DNA of 36,781 nt from an uncultured Christensenella sp. (GCA_948468595.1 CAOKIU010000017.1:1-36781), one strand, 5' to 3'; counted from the first letter of the stretch, positions 15,593 through 23,673 are shown. The notes: generated from the letters alone by a model not told the origin. Program-made: numbers and translations.

Positions 15593-16174
15593 TTATTCGG
15601 CAGCCAGCTTGAGCGCCGGCGGGGCCGCGAGCAAAAGGGAGCGGGCCGCCTCCTCCCGCTCCAGCCACGCGCGCAGGTCGGCCCTGGAGATGAGGACGGG
15701 CATGCGGCTGTGGATGGAGGCGAGCGCGCCCTCGGCCGGGCGCGTGAGGATCACAAAGGAGGGCAGGGTCTGCTCCGGTTCGAAGCGATAGAGCCCCGCC
15801 AGGTACACAGGCTCCCCGCCCGGCGGATAACAGGCGTACCGCACGCGCTCCCTGCCCATGCGGCCCCACTCAAAAAACCGCCTCGCGGGCAGCGCGCACC
15901 GCGCGCGGCGCAGCGGGCCGGAAAACAGCGGCCGCTCCGCCGCGGTCTCGGCGCGGGCGTTGATGACGGGCCGTCCCGCCGGCATGCCAAAGCCCCACCG
16001 CATGAGCACCGCGCCGCCGTCCGTCCACGCGGGCGCGATGTCGGTGGGCCGGACGCGGCCGCGCGCCATCGCCGCAAAAGCCGGCGTTTCCCCCACACGG
16101 CGGCTGAGCGACTCCATGAGCCACAGCAGCTCCGGCGCGTCTTCATCGCTCTGCCATTCGTACTGTCCGCACAA
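15593..16174 (-). CDS. SOS response-associated peptidase (SRAP; YedK/HMCES family)
   Basis: A 193-residue SRAP protein. The start is TTG 16174, 7 bases after AAAGGAGGG, and it places the essential Cys at position 2 (M-C-G-Q-Y). Other active-site elements are V-I-N-A-R-A-E-T (Asn72, Glu76), RRFFEWGR (Glu102) and IHSRMPVLI (His155). All known catalytic residues of the family are present. SRAP proteins crosslink covalently through Cys2 to abasic sites in single-stranded DNA and shield them during replication. Direct linkage to a translesion polymerase downstream suggests a small lesion-tolerance operon. The protein is slightly shorter than E. coli YedK but complete. Confidence 0.95.
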   Translation of the reverse strand: MCGQYEWQSDEDAPELLWLMESLSRRVGETPAFAAMARGRVRPTDIAPAWTDGGAVLMRWGFGMPAGRPVINARAETAAERPLFSGPLRRARCALPARRFFEWGRMGRERVRYACYPPGGEPVYLAGLYRFEPEQTLPSFVILTRPAEGALASIHSRMPVLISRADLRAWLEREEAARSLLLAAPPALKLAAE

Positions 16175-16203
16175 GGCAAACCCTCCTTTCCTTGGCGCGG
16201 CTA

Positions 16204-16833
16204 TTACAGCGCCTGCGCAGTGTTTTGCAGCGCGCGGGCCACGGCGGGCTCCAGCGCGAGCACCGTTTCGCCCCGATAATGGATCGTAGAGGGCAGGCCG
16301 CAGACATTGACGCCGAACAGGTCCCGCATCAGCATCAGCGCCGCAAGATAGGAGCCCGCGGGCGAGGCGTGATGCCGGTCGGGGCCGTAGAGATCTACGC
16401 CGGGCTGGGCGGCGGCTTTGGCAAAGGCCTCGCCCACCCGCGCCACCGGCAGCCCCATGCGCCTGCCCGCCTCCAGCACGACGGGGCGCATCTTTTCAAG
16501 CGGCGGCGTATCGCACGGGGATTCAAAGTTCATGTACAGCGCGCAGCGGCTGGAAGCCCTGTCGCACCAGCCCTTGAGCACGCGAAGGTCGGCGAGGTAT
16601 TCGTCAAGCGGGGGAAAGCTGTTGGTGACCTGCTGTAGGATCACCCAGTCGTAGCCCCCGTAGAGGATGTTAAAGCGCGTCTGTTCGTTGGCGATGTGCC
16701 CGGAAAGGCTCTCGCCGCTCCGCGAAAGCATGGTCACTTCCACCTTCCGCCCCGCCGCGCGCATCAGCTCCGCAAAGAGAAAGGGCAGGTCGTTGAAATA
16801 GGTGTGGCTGTTGCCCACAAAGAGCACGCGCAT
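16204..16833 (-). CDS. SGNH/GDSL-type hydrolase, cytoplasmic
   Basis: A 209-residue protein starting at ATG 16833, about 10 bases after GAGGAGG. It opens directly with the block I strand MRVLFVGNSHTYFND, where Ser9 is the likely nucleophile. It continues with YDWVILQQVTN, a block III-like segment, and ends with GPDRHHASPAGSYLAALMLM, supplying the catalytic Asp/His. No signal peptide is present, so the enzyme acts inside the cell. The exact ester substrate is unknown. It lies 29 bases upstream of the SRAP gene in the same direction, with no terminator between, so it is probably co-transcribed with the DNA-repair pair. Confidence 0.85.
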   Translation of the reverse strand: MRVLFVGNSHTYFNDLPFLFAELMRAAGRKVEVTMLSRSGESLSGHIANEQTRFNILYGGYDWVILQQVTNSFPPLDEYLADLRVLKGWCDRASSRCALYMNFESPCDTPPLEKMRPVVLEAGRRMGLPVARVGEAFAKAAAQPGVDLYGPDRHHASPAGSYLAALMLMRDLFGVNVCGLPSTIHYRGETVLALEPAVARALQNTAQAL

Positions 16834-16867
16834 AAGATAAACGCCTCCTCATCGTTTGGCCGCGTAT

Positions 16868-17125
16868 TCAGCGCACATAAAGGTCGATGCGCGCCAGAAG
16901 GTCCTTCAGGGTGAGGCGCTGGGCCAAGAACTGCCGGTAGGTGACGCTCTTGGTCCGCCCCTGGGCGCGCAGGTCATCCAGCCGCTGATTCGCCTGCGCC
17001 AGTTGATCCAACAGCGATTGATGCAGGTCCTCGTGTTGCTTTAGGCGATGCAAAAGATCCCGCTGCGCGCATCCCGGCGCGGGCACAACCTCGCCATCCG
17101 GCGTGGAAAGCGTCATGCGGTCCAT
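16868..17125 (-). CDS. Small coiled-coil protein of unknown function
   Basis: An 85-residue protein, ATG 17125, with GGAGG 9 bases upstream. I do not recognise the family. The middle (about residues 22-53, RDLLHRLKQHEDLHQSLLDQ and onward) has heptad-like leucines typical of a coiled coil. The C-terminus, KSVTYRQFLAQRLTLKDLLARIDLY, looks like a second helix. There is no signal or membrane segment. It is the first gene of a minus-strand run ending with the SRAP-polymerase pair, and the gap to the SGNH gene is 34 bases. It may be a regulator or adaptor, but nothing in the sequence proves this. Confidence 0.7.
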   Translation of the reverse strand: MDRMTLSTPDGEVVPAPGCAQRDLLHRLKQHEDLHQSLLDQLAQANQRLDDLRAQGRTKSVTYRQFLAQRLTLKDLLARIDLYVR

Positions 17126-17145
17126 GGCGGCCGTCCTCCTTATGG

Positions 17146-17175
17146 TTAAAATCGGATTCCCTGCGCAAAAGTCAA
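17146..17175 (-). promoter_or_regulatory. Possible promoter of the coiled-coil/SGNH/SRAP/polymerase run
   Basis: Minus strand: TTGACT (17175-17170), an 18-base spacer, then TTTTAA (17151-17146). The -35 is good and the -10 poor. The position just after the upstream terminator supports it. Confidence 0.35.
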
Positions 17176-17176
17176 G

Positions 17177-17211
17177 TTCGCCGCGCCGCCCGGGTGGGAC
17201 GGCGCGGCGAA
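17177..17211 (-). terminator. Terminator of the UxuA-like gene
   Basis: A 12-bp perfect stem (TTCGCCGCGCCG at 17177-17188 with CGGCGCGGCGAA at 17200-17211). It is followed on the minus strand by CTTGACTTTT, a weak T-tract. Confidence 0.65.
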
Positions 17212-17224
17212 TGGGGATTCGGGA

Positions 17225-18295
17225 TTACTTAAAATGCCGGTGATTCTGCACGCCGTCCACCAAGCCCTTGAGGTAGGAGGTGAAGAACGCCTCGCACGTA
17301 TAGTGGCCGCCCACCATGTCGATGAGGTGATCGTTCATGATGCAGCCGTCAAAGTCCGCCTGATCCAGCGCCTCGATGACGTCGGTGAGGTTGTAGTAGC
17401 CCGCATCCGGGAAGGTCTCGTTAAAGCCGCCGGGCGCGGACAAGGGCGCGGTAACGTTGCGCACGTGGAGCTTGAAGAGCTTTTTGCGCTCGGCCAGGTA
17501 CCGAATGAACTCCACCGGGGTGCAGCCCATCAGCTCGCCGCCCTCCAGCCAGCAGCCCACGCACAGGCAGACGCCGATATTGGGGCTGTCCGCGATCTCC
17601 AGCGCGCGCTTGTAGCCCTCAAAGTTGCCGAAAACGCAGCGCGGCACGCCCGCCATGGTGTAAACCGGCGGATCGTCGGGATGAATGCCGATGTAGACGC
17701 CGGCGGCCTCCGCCACGGGCTTGACCTTTTTGATGAAATACTCGTAGTTTTCCCAGATCTCGTCCTCGCCGAACACCCTGCCGTGGGACAGCGGCCAGGT
17801 GAAGTCGCCAAAGGCGGTGGAGCGGTTGGGCGCGCCCAAGTCCAGACCGCCGGCCGTGGCGCCGCCGCGCACCTCGCGCCGGATGTCGCCGCGCCAGATG
17901 CCGTTGCCCATGTGCGCATAGGTGGCGTAGTGAATGCCCGCCTGGCCAAGGTCGGTGATGTATTGCAGGTAGCGGTCGATCATGCGGTCGCGGTCCTCAA
18001 GGCCCAGGGTGACGGCCGGCATGTTGTGCAGCTGATAGTTTTGCAGGCGGTAGATCTTCAATCCCCGCTCCTCCAGCTGCTCGCGCACGGCCTTGTAGGT
18101 CTGAGCGTTGTGTTCGGGAACGTCGGACACCATGACCCATTCGACGCCCATCTGCTTGAGAAAGCGGATGCCCTGTTCGTCGAAGTTGTAGCGGCCGTTA
18201 TCGCCCAGGGTGATGTTCCCCTCCAGCTTGGTTCCTACCTGGATGCCGGGCTTCTCGTTAAAGTAGCCGGGTATGGTCTTCATGGGAATGGACAT
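17225..18295 (-). CDS. UxuA (mannonate dehydratase) family TIM-barrel protein, divergent
   Basis: A 356-residue protein starting at ATG 18295. The ribosome site is weak (GGGGGG 10 bases upstream); a Met at 18283 is an alternative. Family signature: VYIGIHPDDPP near residues 202-212, followed by a GVPRCVFGNFEGYKRALEIA helix and LCVGCWLEGG. UxuA dehydrates D-mannonate to 2-keto-3-deoxygluconate in hexuronate breakdown. Here the late motifs differ from the usual pattern: KLHVRNV is present, but the R-P-D-H-G-R segment is replaced by MNDHLIDMVGG. No uxaC, uxuB or kdgK lies nearby. The gene could be a dehydratase or isomerase acting on another sugar acid. It has its own promoter and terminator. 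Confidence 0.8.
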   Translation of the reverse strand: MSIPMKTIPGYFNEKPGIQVGTKLEGNITLGDNGRYNFDEQGIRFLKQMGVEWVMVSDVPEHNAQTYKAVREQLEERGLKIYRLQNYQLHNMPAVTLGLEDRDRMIDRYLQYITDLGQAGIHYATYAHMGNGIWRGDIRREVRGGATAGGLDLGAPNRSTAFGDFTWPLSHGRVFGEDEIWENYEYFIKKVKPVAEAAGVYIGIHPDDPPVYTMAGVPRCVFGNFEGYKRALEIADSPNIGVCLCVGCWLEGGELMGCTPVEFIRYLAERKKLFKLHVRNVTAPLSAPGGFNETFPDAGYYNLTDVIEALDQADFDGCIMNDHLIDMVGGHYTCEAFFTSYLKGLVDGVQNHRHFK

Positions 18296-18336
18296 GTTCG
18301 GTTACCCCCCATTACGTTTTTTTGGAAGCTATCCAT

Positions 18337-18365
18337 ATTATACGCTTATACGTTCGACTACGCAA
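18337..18365 (-). promoter_or_regulatory. Promoter of the UxuA-like gene
   Basis: Minus strand: TTGCGT (18365-18360), a 17-base spacer and a perfect TATAAT (18342-18337), 41 bases upstream of the ATG. Confidence 0.65.
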
Positions 18366-18375
18366 GGGGCTGCGC

Positions 18376-18750
18376 TCATTTTTCCGCAAGATCGACGCCG
18401 TAGAGCGCGGCGAGGTCTTCAAGGCCCCTTAGGATCTCTTGGCGCGAAAACCCGGCCGAGCCGAGTTCTTCGTCGCCGAGGGCGGAGAGCCTATCGTAGA
18501 AATCCAGCGCCGCTTGCAGGCGCCGGGAATCGCCCGGGATCAAGCCCGCAAAGAGGCGGTTCTCCGCGCCGTTGATATCCCCCGCCCTCAGGCGTTCCAA
18601 GCAAGCGTCGTACCATTGGTCGGCGAGGGTGTAGTCCTGCCTTGCCTCGGGGAAGGCATAGCTGCGCGCCTCCCTGCGAAAGAAGATGCGCGCGATGCCC
18701 TGAATCAGCATTTGAATCTGCCGCAGGAGATAATCCTGTTCCATCGTCAT
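18376..18750 (-). CDS. DUF6483-like small protein
   Basis: A 124-residue soluble protein, start ATG 18750 after AAGGAGGG (9 bases). It begins MTMEQDYLLRQIQMLIQGIARIFF, which resembles the N-terminal helix of DUF6483 proteins of Clostridia and Bacilli (recognised from memory, moderate certainty). The rest is helical: a segment with Y-T-L-A-D-Q-W-Y-D-A-C-L-E-R-L, a small hinge, and a C-terminal helix ending ALYGVDLAEK. No catalytic motif, signal or membrane span is seen. It is separated from the UxuA-like gene by that gene's promoter, and it is divergent from yfcE. Function is unknown. Confidence 0.75.
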   Translation of the reverse strand: MTMEQDYLLRQIQMLIQGIARIFFRREARSYAFPEARQDYTLADQWYDACLERLRAGDINGAENRLFAGLIPGDSRRLQAALDFYDRLSALGDEELGSAGFSRQEILRGLEDLAALYGVDLAEK

Positions 18751-18775
18751 GCCCTTGCCCTCCTTTTTTGCCCCT

Positions 18776-18784
18776 AGCATACCA
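18776..18784 (-). promoter_or_regulatory. Extended -10 promoter of the DUF6483-like gene
   Basis: Minus strand reads TGG-TATGCT (18784-18776), an extended -10 with no clear -35. It lies about 26 bases upstream of the ATG and is paired back to back with the yfcE promoter. Confidence 0.5.
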
Positions 18785-18816
18785 TATTTTGCGAAAGCTG
18801 GATAGCAGAATTTGCA

Positions 18817-18846
18817 TTGCGCAGCATGGGGGAATTATGGTATCAT
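18817..18846 (+). promoter_or_regulatory. Promoter of the yfcE-like gene
   Basis: TTGCGC (18817-18822), an 18-base spacer, and TATCAT (18841-18846) preceded by TGG make an extended -10 promoter 34 bases upstream of the ATG. Confidence 0.6.
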
Positions 18847-18880
18847 ATTTTGTAAACTCATTGGAATCGGAGGAGAGAAA

Positions 18881-19426
18881 ATGAAGCTCGTCTTTGCTTC
18901 GGACATCCATGGTTCGGCCCGCTATGCGCGCATGCTGCCCCAAATCGACGCGCGGGAGAGGCCTGAACGCATCGTGCTGCTGGGCGATCTGCTCTACCAC
19001 GGGCCGCGCAACGACCTGCCGCCGGAATATGACCCCAAGGAGGTCATTGAGGTGCTCAACGGCATGAAGGAGCGCTTCCTTTGCGTGCGCGGCAACTGCG
19101 ACGCGCAGGTGGACCAGATGGTGCTGGACTTTCCCATCCTGTCCGATTCCCTTTTGCTCTACCTCTCCGGGCGCGCGGCCTTTGTCACCCACGGGCACCT
19201 TTACGGCATGGACAATCCGCCCCACCTAAACCCCGGAGACCTACTCATCCATGGGCACACGCATGTCCAGGCGCTGACGCCCTTTGGCAGGAACAATTTC
19301 TATATCAACCCCGGTTCGCTGTCCATTCCCAAGGAGGGAAACCAAAATAGCTACATGACCTATGAGGACGGGCTGTTCACCATCAAGGACATGCAGGGCG
19401 GCCCCATTATGGAAATGCGCGTCTGA
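18881..19426 (+). CDS. yfcE: YfcE-type metallophosphoesterase
   Basis: A 181-residue cytoplasmic phosphodiesterase, ATG 18881 after GGAGGA. All five metal-binding motifs are intact: FASDIHGS (D8, H10), VLLGDLLYHGPRN, VRGNCD, VTHGHLYG and IHGHTHV. This contrasts with the degenerate relative at 13192. NFYINPGSLSIPKEGN is the typical YfcE substrate-loop segment. YfcE/YsnB proteins hydrolyse small phosphodiesters with Mn; the natural substrate is unknown. It lies 23 bases upstream of the response regulator on the same strand, so it may head that operon, but the pairing could be incidental. Confidence 0.95.
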   Translation: MKLVFASDIHGSARYARMLPQIDARERPERIVLLGDLLYHGPRNDLPPEYDPKEVIEVLNGMKERFLCVRGNCDAQVDQMVLDFPILSDSLLLYLSGRAAFVTHGHLYGMDNPPHLNPGDLLIHGHTHVQALTPFGRNNFYINPGSLSIPKEGNQNSYMTYEDGLFTIKDMQGGPIMEMRV

Positions 19427-19449
19427 CGCGGGAAAGGAGAGCGGACAGG

Positions 19450-21048
19450 ATGTACAAGCTGATGCTGGTGGACGACGAGGACGAGGTGCGCGAGGGCATT
19501 ACCGCTACCGTGGACTTTGAAAGCTGCGGCTTTACCCTGTGCGCGCAGGCCACGGGCGCCATCGACGCCATTGAAAAGGCGGCGCAGTTCCAGCCGGACG
19601 TGGTCTTTACCGACGTACACATGCCCTATATGGACGGCATGGAGATGATCTCCCGATTGCAGGAGATGTACCCGACGATGAAGTACATCGTGCTCTCGGG
19701 CTACGACGATTTTATCTACGTCAAGCAGGCGTTGCAGCGGCAGGTGCTGGATTACCTGCTCAAGCCCCTGTCGGCGCAGGGCATTATGAAGGTGCTGCGC
19801 CGCACCAAGGAGCAGCTGGACGAACAGGCGGCCAAGCGCGTGAACCTGGAGGTGCTGCGCGACAAAGTGACGCAAAACGCCCAGCAGCTGCGGCGCGGCG
19901 TCATTTTGGAGTACCTTTCGGGCAGCTATACGGGCGATGCCCGCGCGCTTTGCGCCTATCCGCAGCCGGTGGATGAGCGCATCGCCTTCCCTCTTTATAT
20001 GGCCGTGCTCTCCCTGGAGCGCACGGAGGAGAACGTGGAGGTGCTCCGCCGCGACTTTGACAGCCAGCCCATGCTGCTGGGCGCCTCGGTGCAGGAGGTG
20101 CTCTCCGAGGTCTTCAAGCGCCATGAGGGCGAGTGCATCCAGTACCGCAGCCAGTTTCTGCTCCTGCTGCCCGTCCAGCAGGAGGAGGCCATCGTCATCT
20201 GCGACGACGCCATTGAGTCGCTACAGCATTACCTGCACCTGACGGCCACGGCGGGCCTATCCTATGAGGTGACGGGCTACGCGGGGCTATCCGACTCGTA
20301 CCAGGCCGCCGTGGCGGCGCTGGACAAGCGCTTGATCGCGGGCCAGGGGCGGGTCTATACCACGGCAAATTACAGCCAGGAATCCCGGCTAAAGAGCCTG
20401 GAGATGGAGCCGTGGCTGAGCCGGGCCGCCGCGCTTTGCCGCAGCGGCCAGCGGGCGGAGATCGACGCCTTTTACGAGGAGCTCGCGCAGTACATCGCCA
20501 ATGAGGAGATGGACCTGCCGGCGCGGCAGGCGGTGCTGTTCCGCCTGATGTCGGCCATTCTCTCCGCCGCGGACCGCTCGGGCGTGGACGTTCTCACGGC
20601 GCTGTCCTCCTACCACATGGAGATGGTGTTGCAGCCCACCAATCTCGCCGCCGGCGTGGAGCAGCTCAGCGGGCTGACCAAATTCGTGGCCGACGCCGTT
20701 CGGCGCGAGGTGGCCACCACCGGCTCGGAGATGATCGCCCAGGCCGTAAGCTACACCCAGCAGAACTACGGCGACAAGGATCTCTCCCTGGAGTCGCTCT
20801 GCTCCTATTTCCACATCAGCCAGACGCAGTTTTCCCTGCTCTTTAAGCGGGAGATGGGCACAAGCTTTTTGCAATACCTGCTGGATCTGCGCATCGGCAA
20901 GGCGCAGGAGCTGCTTACGCAGACCGGCATGAAGATCTATCAAATCGCGGAAGAGACGGGGTTTGGCGACGCCAGCTATTTCAGCTACTGCTTCAAGCAG
21001 CGCTGCGGCCTGTCGCCCAAGGAATACCGGATGCAGGGGGGCGCGTAA
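19450..21048 (+). CDS. Response regulator with AraC-type DNA-binding domain (YesN family)
   Basis: A 532-residue regulator. The receiver domain (about 1-120) carries the acidic pocket MLVDDEDEV (D8-D10), phospho-acceptor D55 in FTDVHMPYMDG, Ser83 in VLSGYDD and Lys105 in YLLKPLS. A long helical middle region (about 125-420) follows, as in YesN proteins. The C-terminal AraC pair of helix-turn-helices (about 430-528) includes LSLESLCSYFHISQTQFSLL and KIYQIAEETGFGDASYFSYC, then the final FKQRCGLSPKEYR. ATG 19450 is preceded by AAAGGAGA. The kinase starts one base after its stop, so they are co-translated. The likely targets are sugar-use genes such as the GH13 gene or a transporter. Confidence 0.96.
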   Translation: MYKLMLVDDEDEVREGITATVDFESCGFTLCAQATGAIDAIEKAAQFQPDVVFTDVHMPYMDGMEMISRLQEMYPTMKYIVLSGYDDFIYVKQALQRQVLDYLLKPLSAQGIMKVLRRTKEQLDEQAAKRVNLEVLRDKVTQNAQQLRRGVILEYLSGSYTGDARALCAYPQPVDERIAFPLYMAVLSLERTEENVEVLRRDFDSQPMLLGASVQEVLSEVFKRHEGECIQYRSQFLLLLPVQQEEAIVICDDAIESLQHYLHLTATAGLSYEVTGYAGLSDSYQAAVAALDKRLIAGQGRVYTTANYSQESRLKSLEMEPWLSRAAALCRSGQRAEIDAFYEELAQYIANEEMDLPARQAVLFRLMSAILSAADRSGVDVLTALSSYHMEMVLQPTNLAAGVEQLSGLTKFVADAVRREVATTGSEMIAQAVSYTQQNYGDKDLSLESLCSYFHISQTQFSLLFKREMGTSFLQYLLDLRIGKAQELLTQTGMKIYQIAEETGFGDASYFSYCFKQRCGLSPKEYRMQGGA

Positions 21049-21049
21049 C

Positions 21050-22771
21050 ATGCGGCACCGTCTGTCCATCCGCTGGGTGCTGACGCTGACCGTGGTGGGC
21101 ATTTCGCTGACCGCCATGATCATTGTAAGCTCCGTCTATTCCGCCACGGCCACCACCATGTTTAACCAATTGGGCTTGAGCAACATGCTTCAGGCCATGG
21201 CGCAGGTCTCCGATAAGCTTTCGGATCACATCGGCCAGGTCACCTCCGCCCTAAACAACGTGGCCAAGGACATCGAAGAGACCGAGAACTTCAACGCCAG
21301 CCAGTTCTTGCAGGGGGTCCGCATCTCGGCGGGCACCGGCGACAGCATCGCCGCGCTGCTCTTTGTCGATGAATACGGCAAGCCCATACTCGGCCTGCCC
21401 AGCGGGGAGATCAAGGAAGGCGGCGGACTGACCGGCATGGACTGGTTCCAACAGGCGCGGGAGGCGGAGGTGGGCCAGATGGTCTTCTCCCGCCCGCATG
21501 TGCAGAACCTCTACCAAGGGCAATACCCCTGGGTGGTCTCCGTCACCAAAAAGGTGCGCTATGTGCAGTCCGGGGAGCCGTGCATCGGCATTGTCATGGT
21601 GGATATGCTGCTGACGCCCCTGCACGATATTTGCAGGTCCGTCACCCTGGGCTCGGCCGGCTATCCCTTTATTTTGAACAAGGACGATGAGATCATCTTC
21701 CATCCCGATCAAAAATTGCTTTCGCTGGAGCTCATCTCCGAGGAGAGCATCCTGGTGGAAAACACCGCCCAGGACGGAAGAAGCATGGCCCTCTCCCAGG
21801 ATATAGCCGGAACGGATTGGAAGCTGACGGGCAGGGTCACGGCGGATGACATCGTCCAAAACTCCGTCGCCTTTAAGTCCCGCGTCACCGGCATCGTGCT
21901 CAGCCTGGCGATCACGGTGCTGGCGGTGGCGGTTTGGCTTTCCATGCAGATTGTGCGGCCGCTGACCGACATTGAAAAGAGCATGCAGCGCGTCGAGCGC
22001 AACTTGGACGACAACCGCATCAGCCTTCCGGAGGAGGGCTTTGCCGAGTATGCCGCCCTCTCCCACTCCTACAACGTCATGCTGCACAAGATCCGCCTGC
22101 TGATGCGGGAAACCGTGGAGCGGCAGGAGCAGCTGCGGCGCATGGAAATCGGCGCGTTGCAGGAGCAGATCAACCCCCATTTTCTGTACAACACGCTGGA
22201 TTCCATCGTGCGGGTGATGGAGACGGGGCGCACGCAGGAGGCCATTGAGATGGTGCAGGCGCTGGCCAAGCTCTTCCGCCTGTCCATCAACAACGGCGAC
22301 TACTTCTTGACGGTGGAGCAGGAAATGGATTACGCGCGCAACTACCTGACCATCCAGCAGGTCAGATACCGCAAGAACTTCCGCTATGAGCTGAAAATGG
22401 ATGAGAACATCCGCGACATGCCCTGCCCCAAGATCATCTTGCAGCCCTTGATTGAAAACGCGATCAAGCACGGCATGAGCAGCATGCCCGGCTGCACGCT
22501 GAAGGTGGGGGCGCGGCAGGACGGCTACAACATCGTTTTCACCGTGGAGGACGACGGGCTGGGCATCCCGCCCAAGGCGCTGGAAGAGCTGCAAGGGATG
22601 CTCAAGGACGACAGCAATACCATGGTGAAAAAGTCGCGCTACGGCATCGGCCTGCGCAACACCAACCGCCGCATTCGCCTGCTCTACGGCAGGGAGTACG
22701 GGCTGACCATCGAAAGCGAGGCGGAGGAGAGGACATGCGTCACCATCACATTGCCCAAGCGGCCGCGGTAA
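21050..22771 (+). CDS. Sensor histidine kinase (YesM/LytS-like, His_kinase family)
   Basis: A 573-residue membrane kinase. There are two membrane segments, about 9-29 and 283-302, bracketing an extracellular Cache-like sensor of about 250 residues. A HAMP linker follows (IVRPLTDIEKSMQRVERN and on). The phospho-acceptor His near residue 376 lies in LQEQINPHFLYNTLDSIVRV, the signature of this class. The ATPase domain shows LIENAIKHG (N box), VEDDGLGIPP (G1) and YGIGLRNTNRRIRLLYG (G2). ATG 21050 is one base after the regulator's stop, and an in-frame upstream extension inside that gene is rejected. Its last 37 bases overlap the start of the binding-protein gene. Confidence 0.96.
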   Translation: MRHRLSIRWVLTLTVVGISLTAMIIVSSVYSATATTMFNQLGLSNMLQAMAQVSDKLSDHIGQVTSALNNVAKDIEETENFNASQFLQGVRISAGTGDSIAALLFVDEYGKPILGLPSGEIKEGGGLTGMDWFQQAREAEVGQMVFSRPHVQNLYQGQYPWVVSVTKKVRYVQSGEPCIGIVMVDMLLTPLHDICRSVTLGSAGYPFILNKDDEIIFHPDQKLLSLELISEESILVENTAQDGRSMALSQDIAGTDWKLTGRVTADDIVQNSVAFKSRVTGIVLSLAITVLAVAVWLSMQIVRPLTDIEKSMQRVERNLDDNRISLPEEGFAEYAALSHSYNVMLHKIRLLMRETVERQEQLRRMEIGALQEQINPHFLYNTLDSIVRVMETGRTQEAIEMVQALAKLFRLSINNGDYFLTVEQEMDYARNYLTIQQVRYRKNFRYELKMDENIRDMPCPKIILQPLIENAIKHGMSSMPGCTLKVGARQDGYNIVFTVEDDGLGIPPKALEELQGMLKDDSNTMVKKSRYGIGLRNTNRRIRLLYGREYGLTIESEAEERTCVTITLPKRPR

Positions 22772-23673
22772 TGCTGCTGTGCGCGCTGGCCCTCTTGCAG
22801 GGGTGCGCGCGGCGGGAGGAGACGGCGCACGTGGCGCTGATCGTCTCCTCCTCCACGGGGCATTATTGGGAGAACATCATTGAGGGCGCTTCCACGGCCG
22901 CTCAGCGTTTGGGCGTGGAGATGACCTGCTACGCCCCGGACGAAGAGGCGGGCGTGACGCTGGAGATGCTGCCCGGCATGGCGGTTCGGGACGGCGCGGA
23001 GGCGCTGATTGCCGCCACCCAGGGCGAGGAAGAGCTGATTGCCGCCCTTGCGGAGGCAAACCTGCCCTTGGTGGCGGTGGGCACGCCCATCTCCCACGCC
23101 CATCTGGTGTCCACCATCCTAAACGACGATGCCAAGATGGGCAGCAACATCGCCAAGGCCCTGGCCGGCGAGCTGACGGCGGGCGACCAAGTGCTTCTGC
23201 TGGCGGATAACGCGGAATACAAGCCCACGGAAAGGCGCGAGTATAATTTGAGGCAGGACCTGGACCGCATGGGCGTGAAGATCCGCGGACGCTTCTACAG
23301 CGGCGACAAACGGGAATGGGCCTACCGCCAGACCTTGCAGCAGCTCTACCTTTGGCCGGAGCTGGATGCGGTGGTCGCCTTCTCGGCGCAGTCCACCGTG
23401 GGCGCGTCGCAGGCGGCGGAATACCTCAATAGGGACTTGACCATCATCGGCACGGACATCATCCCCGATCTCATCGAGTGCATCCGGGACGGCTCGGTCT
23501 CCGCCACCATTGTGCGAAACTCCTTTGGCATGGGCTTTCTGGGCGTGGAATACGCCGCCGGCGCCTTAAACGGCGAGAGCCAGACGGGGTATAAGACGCT
23601 TTCCAGCGTTGTGGTCACCTCCGATAACCTCTTTACCCCGGAGATTGAAAAGGTCGTCTTTCCCTACGAATAA
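22735..23673 (+). CDS. Periplasmic-type sugar-binding lipoprotein, probable sensor partner
   Basis: A 312-residue substrate-binding protein of the LacI/RbsB-like class (Peripla_BP_4). The signal runs to the lipobox A-L-L-Q-G-C, with Cys24 lipidated. The fold begins HVALIVSSSTGHYWENIIEG, then DGAEALIAATQGEEELIAAL, PLVAVGTPI, QVLLLADN, the VVAFSAQSTVGASQAAEYL helix and IIGTDIIPDLIECIRDG, all standard for the family. No permease or ATPase gene is adjacent. It overlaps the kinase gene by 37 bases, with GGAGGAGAGGAC as ribosome site inside it. This matches three-component systems such as XylFII-LytS-YesN, where the binding protein presents sugar to the kinase (inference). Confidence 0.9.
   Translation: MRHHHIAQAAAVMLLCALALLQGCARREETAHVALIVSSSTGHYWENIIEGASTAAQRLGVEMTCYAPDEEAGVTLEMLPGMAVRDGAEALIAATQGEEELIAALAEANLPLVAVGTPISHAHLVSTILNDDAKMGSNIAKALAGELTAGDQVLLLADNAEYKPTERREYNLRQDLDRMGVKIRGRFYSGDKREWAYRQTLQQLYLWPELDAVVAFSAQSTVGASQAAEYLNRDLTIIGTDIIPDLIECIRDGSVSATIVRNSFGMGFLGVEYAAGALNGESQTGYKTLSSVVVTSDNLFTPEIEKVVFPYE

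Noticed and set aside
20963..21049. Upstream start for the histidine kinase inside the response-regulator gene
   Set aside because: ATG 21050 directly follows the regulator stop and begins the normal basic plus membrane N-terminus.
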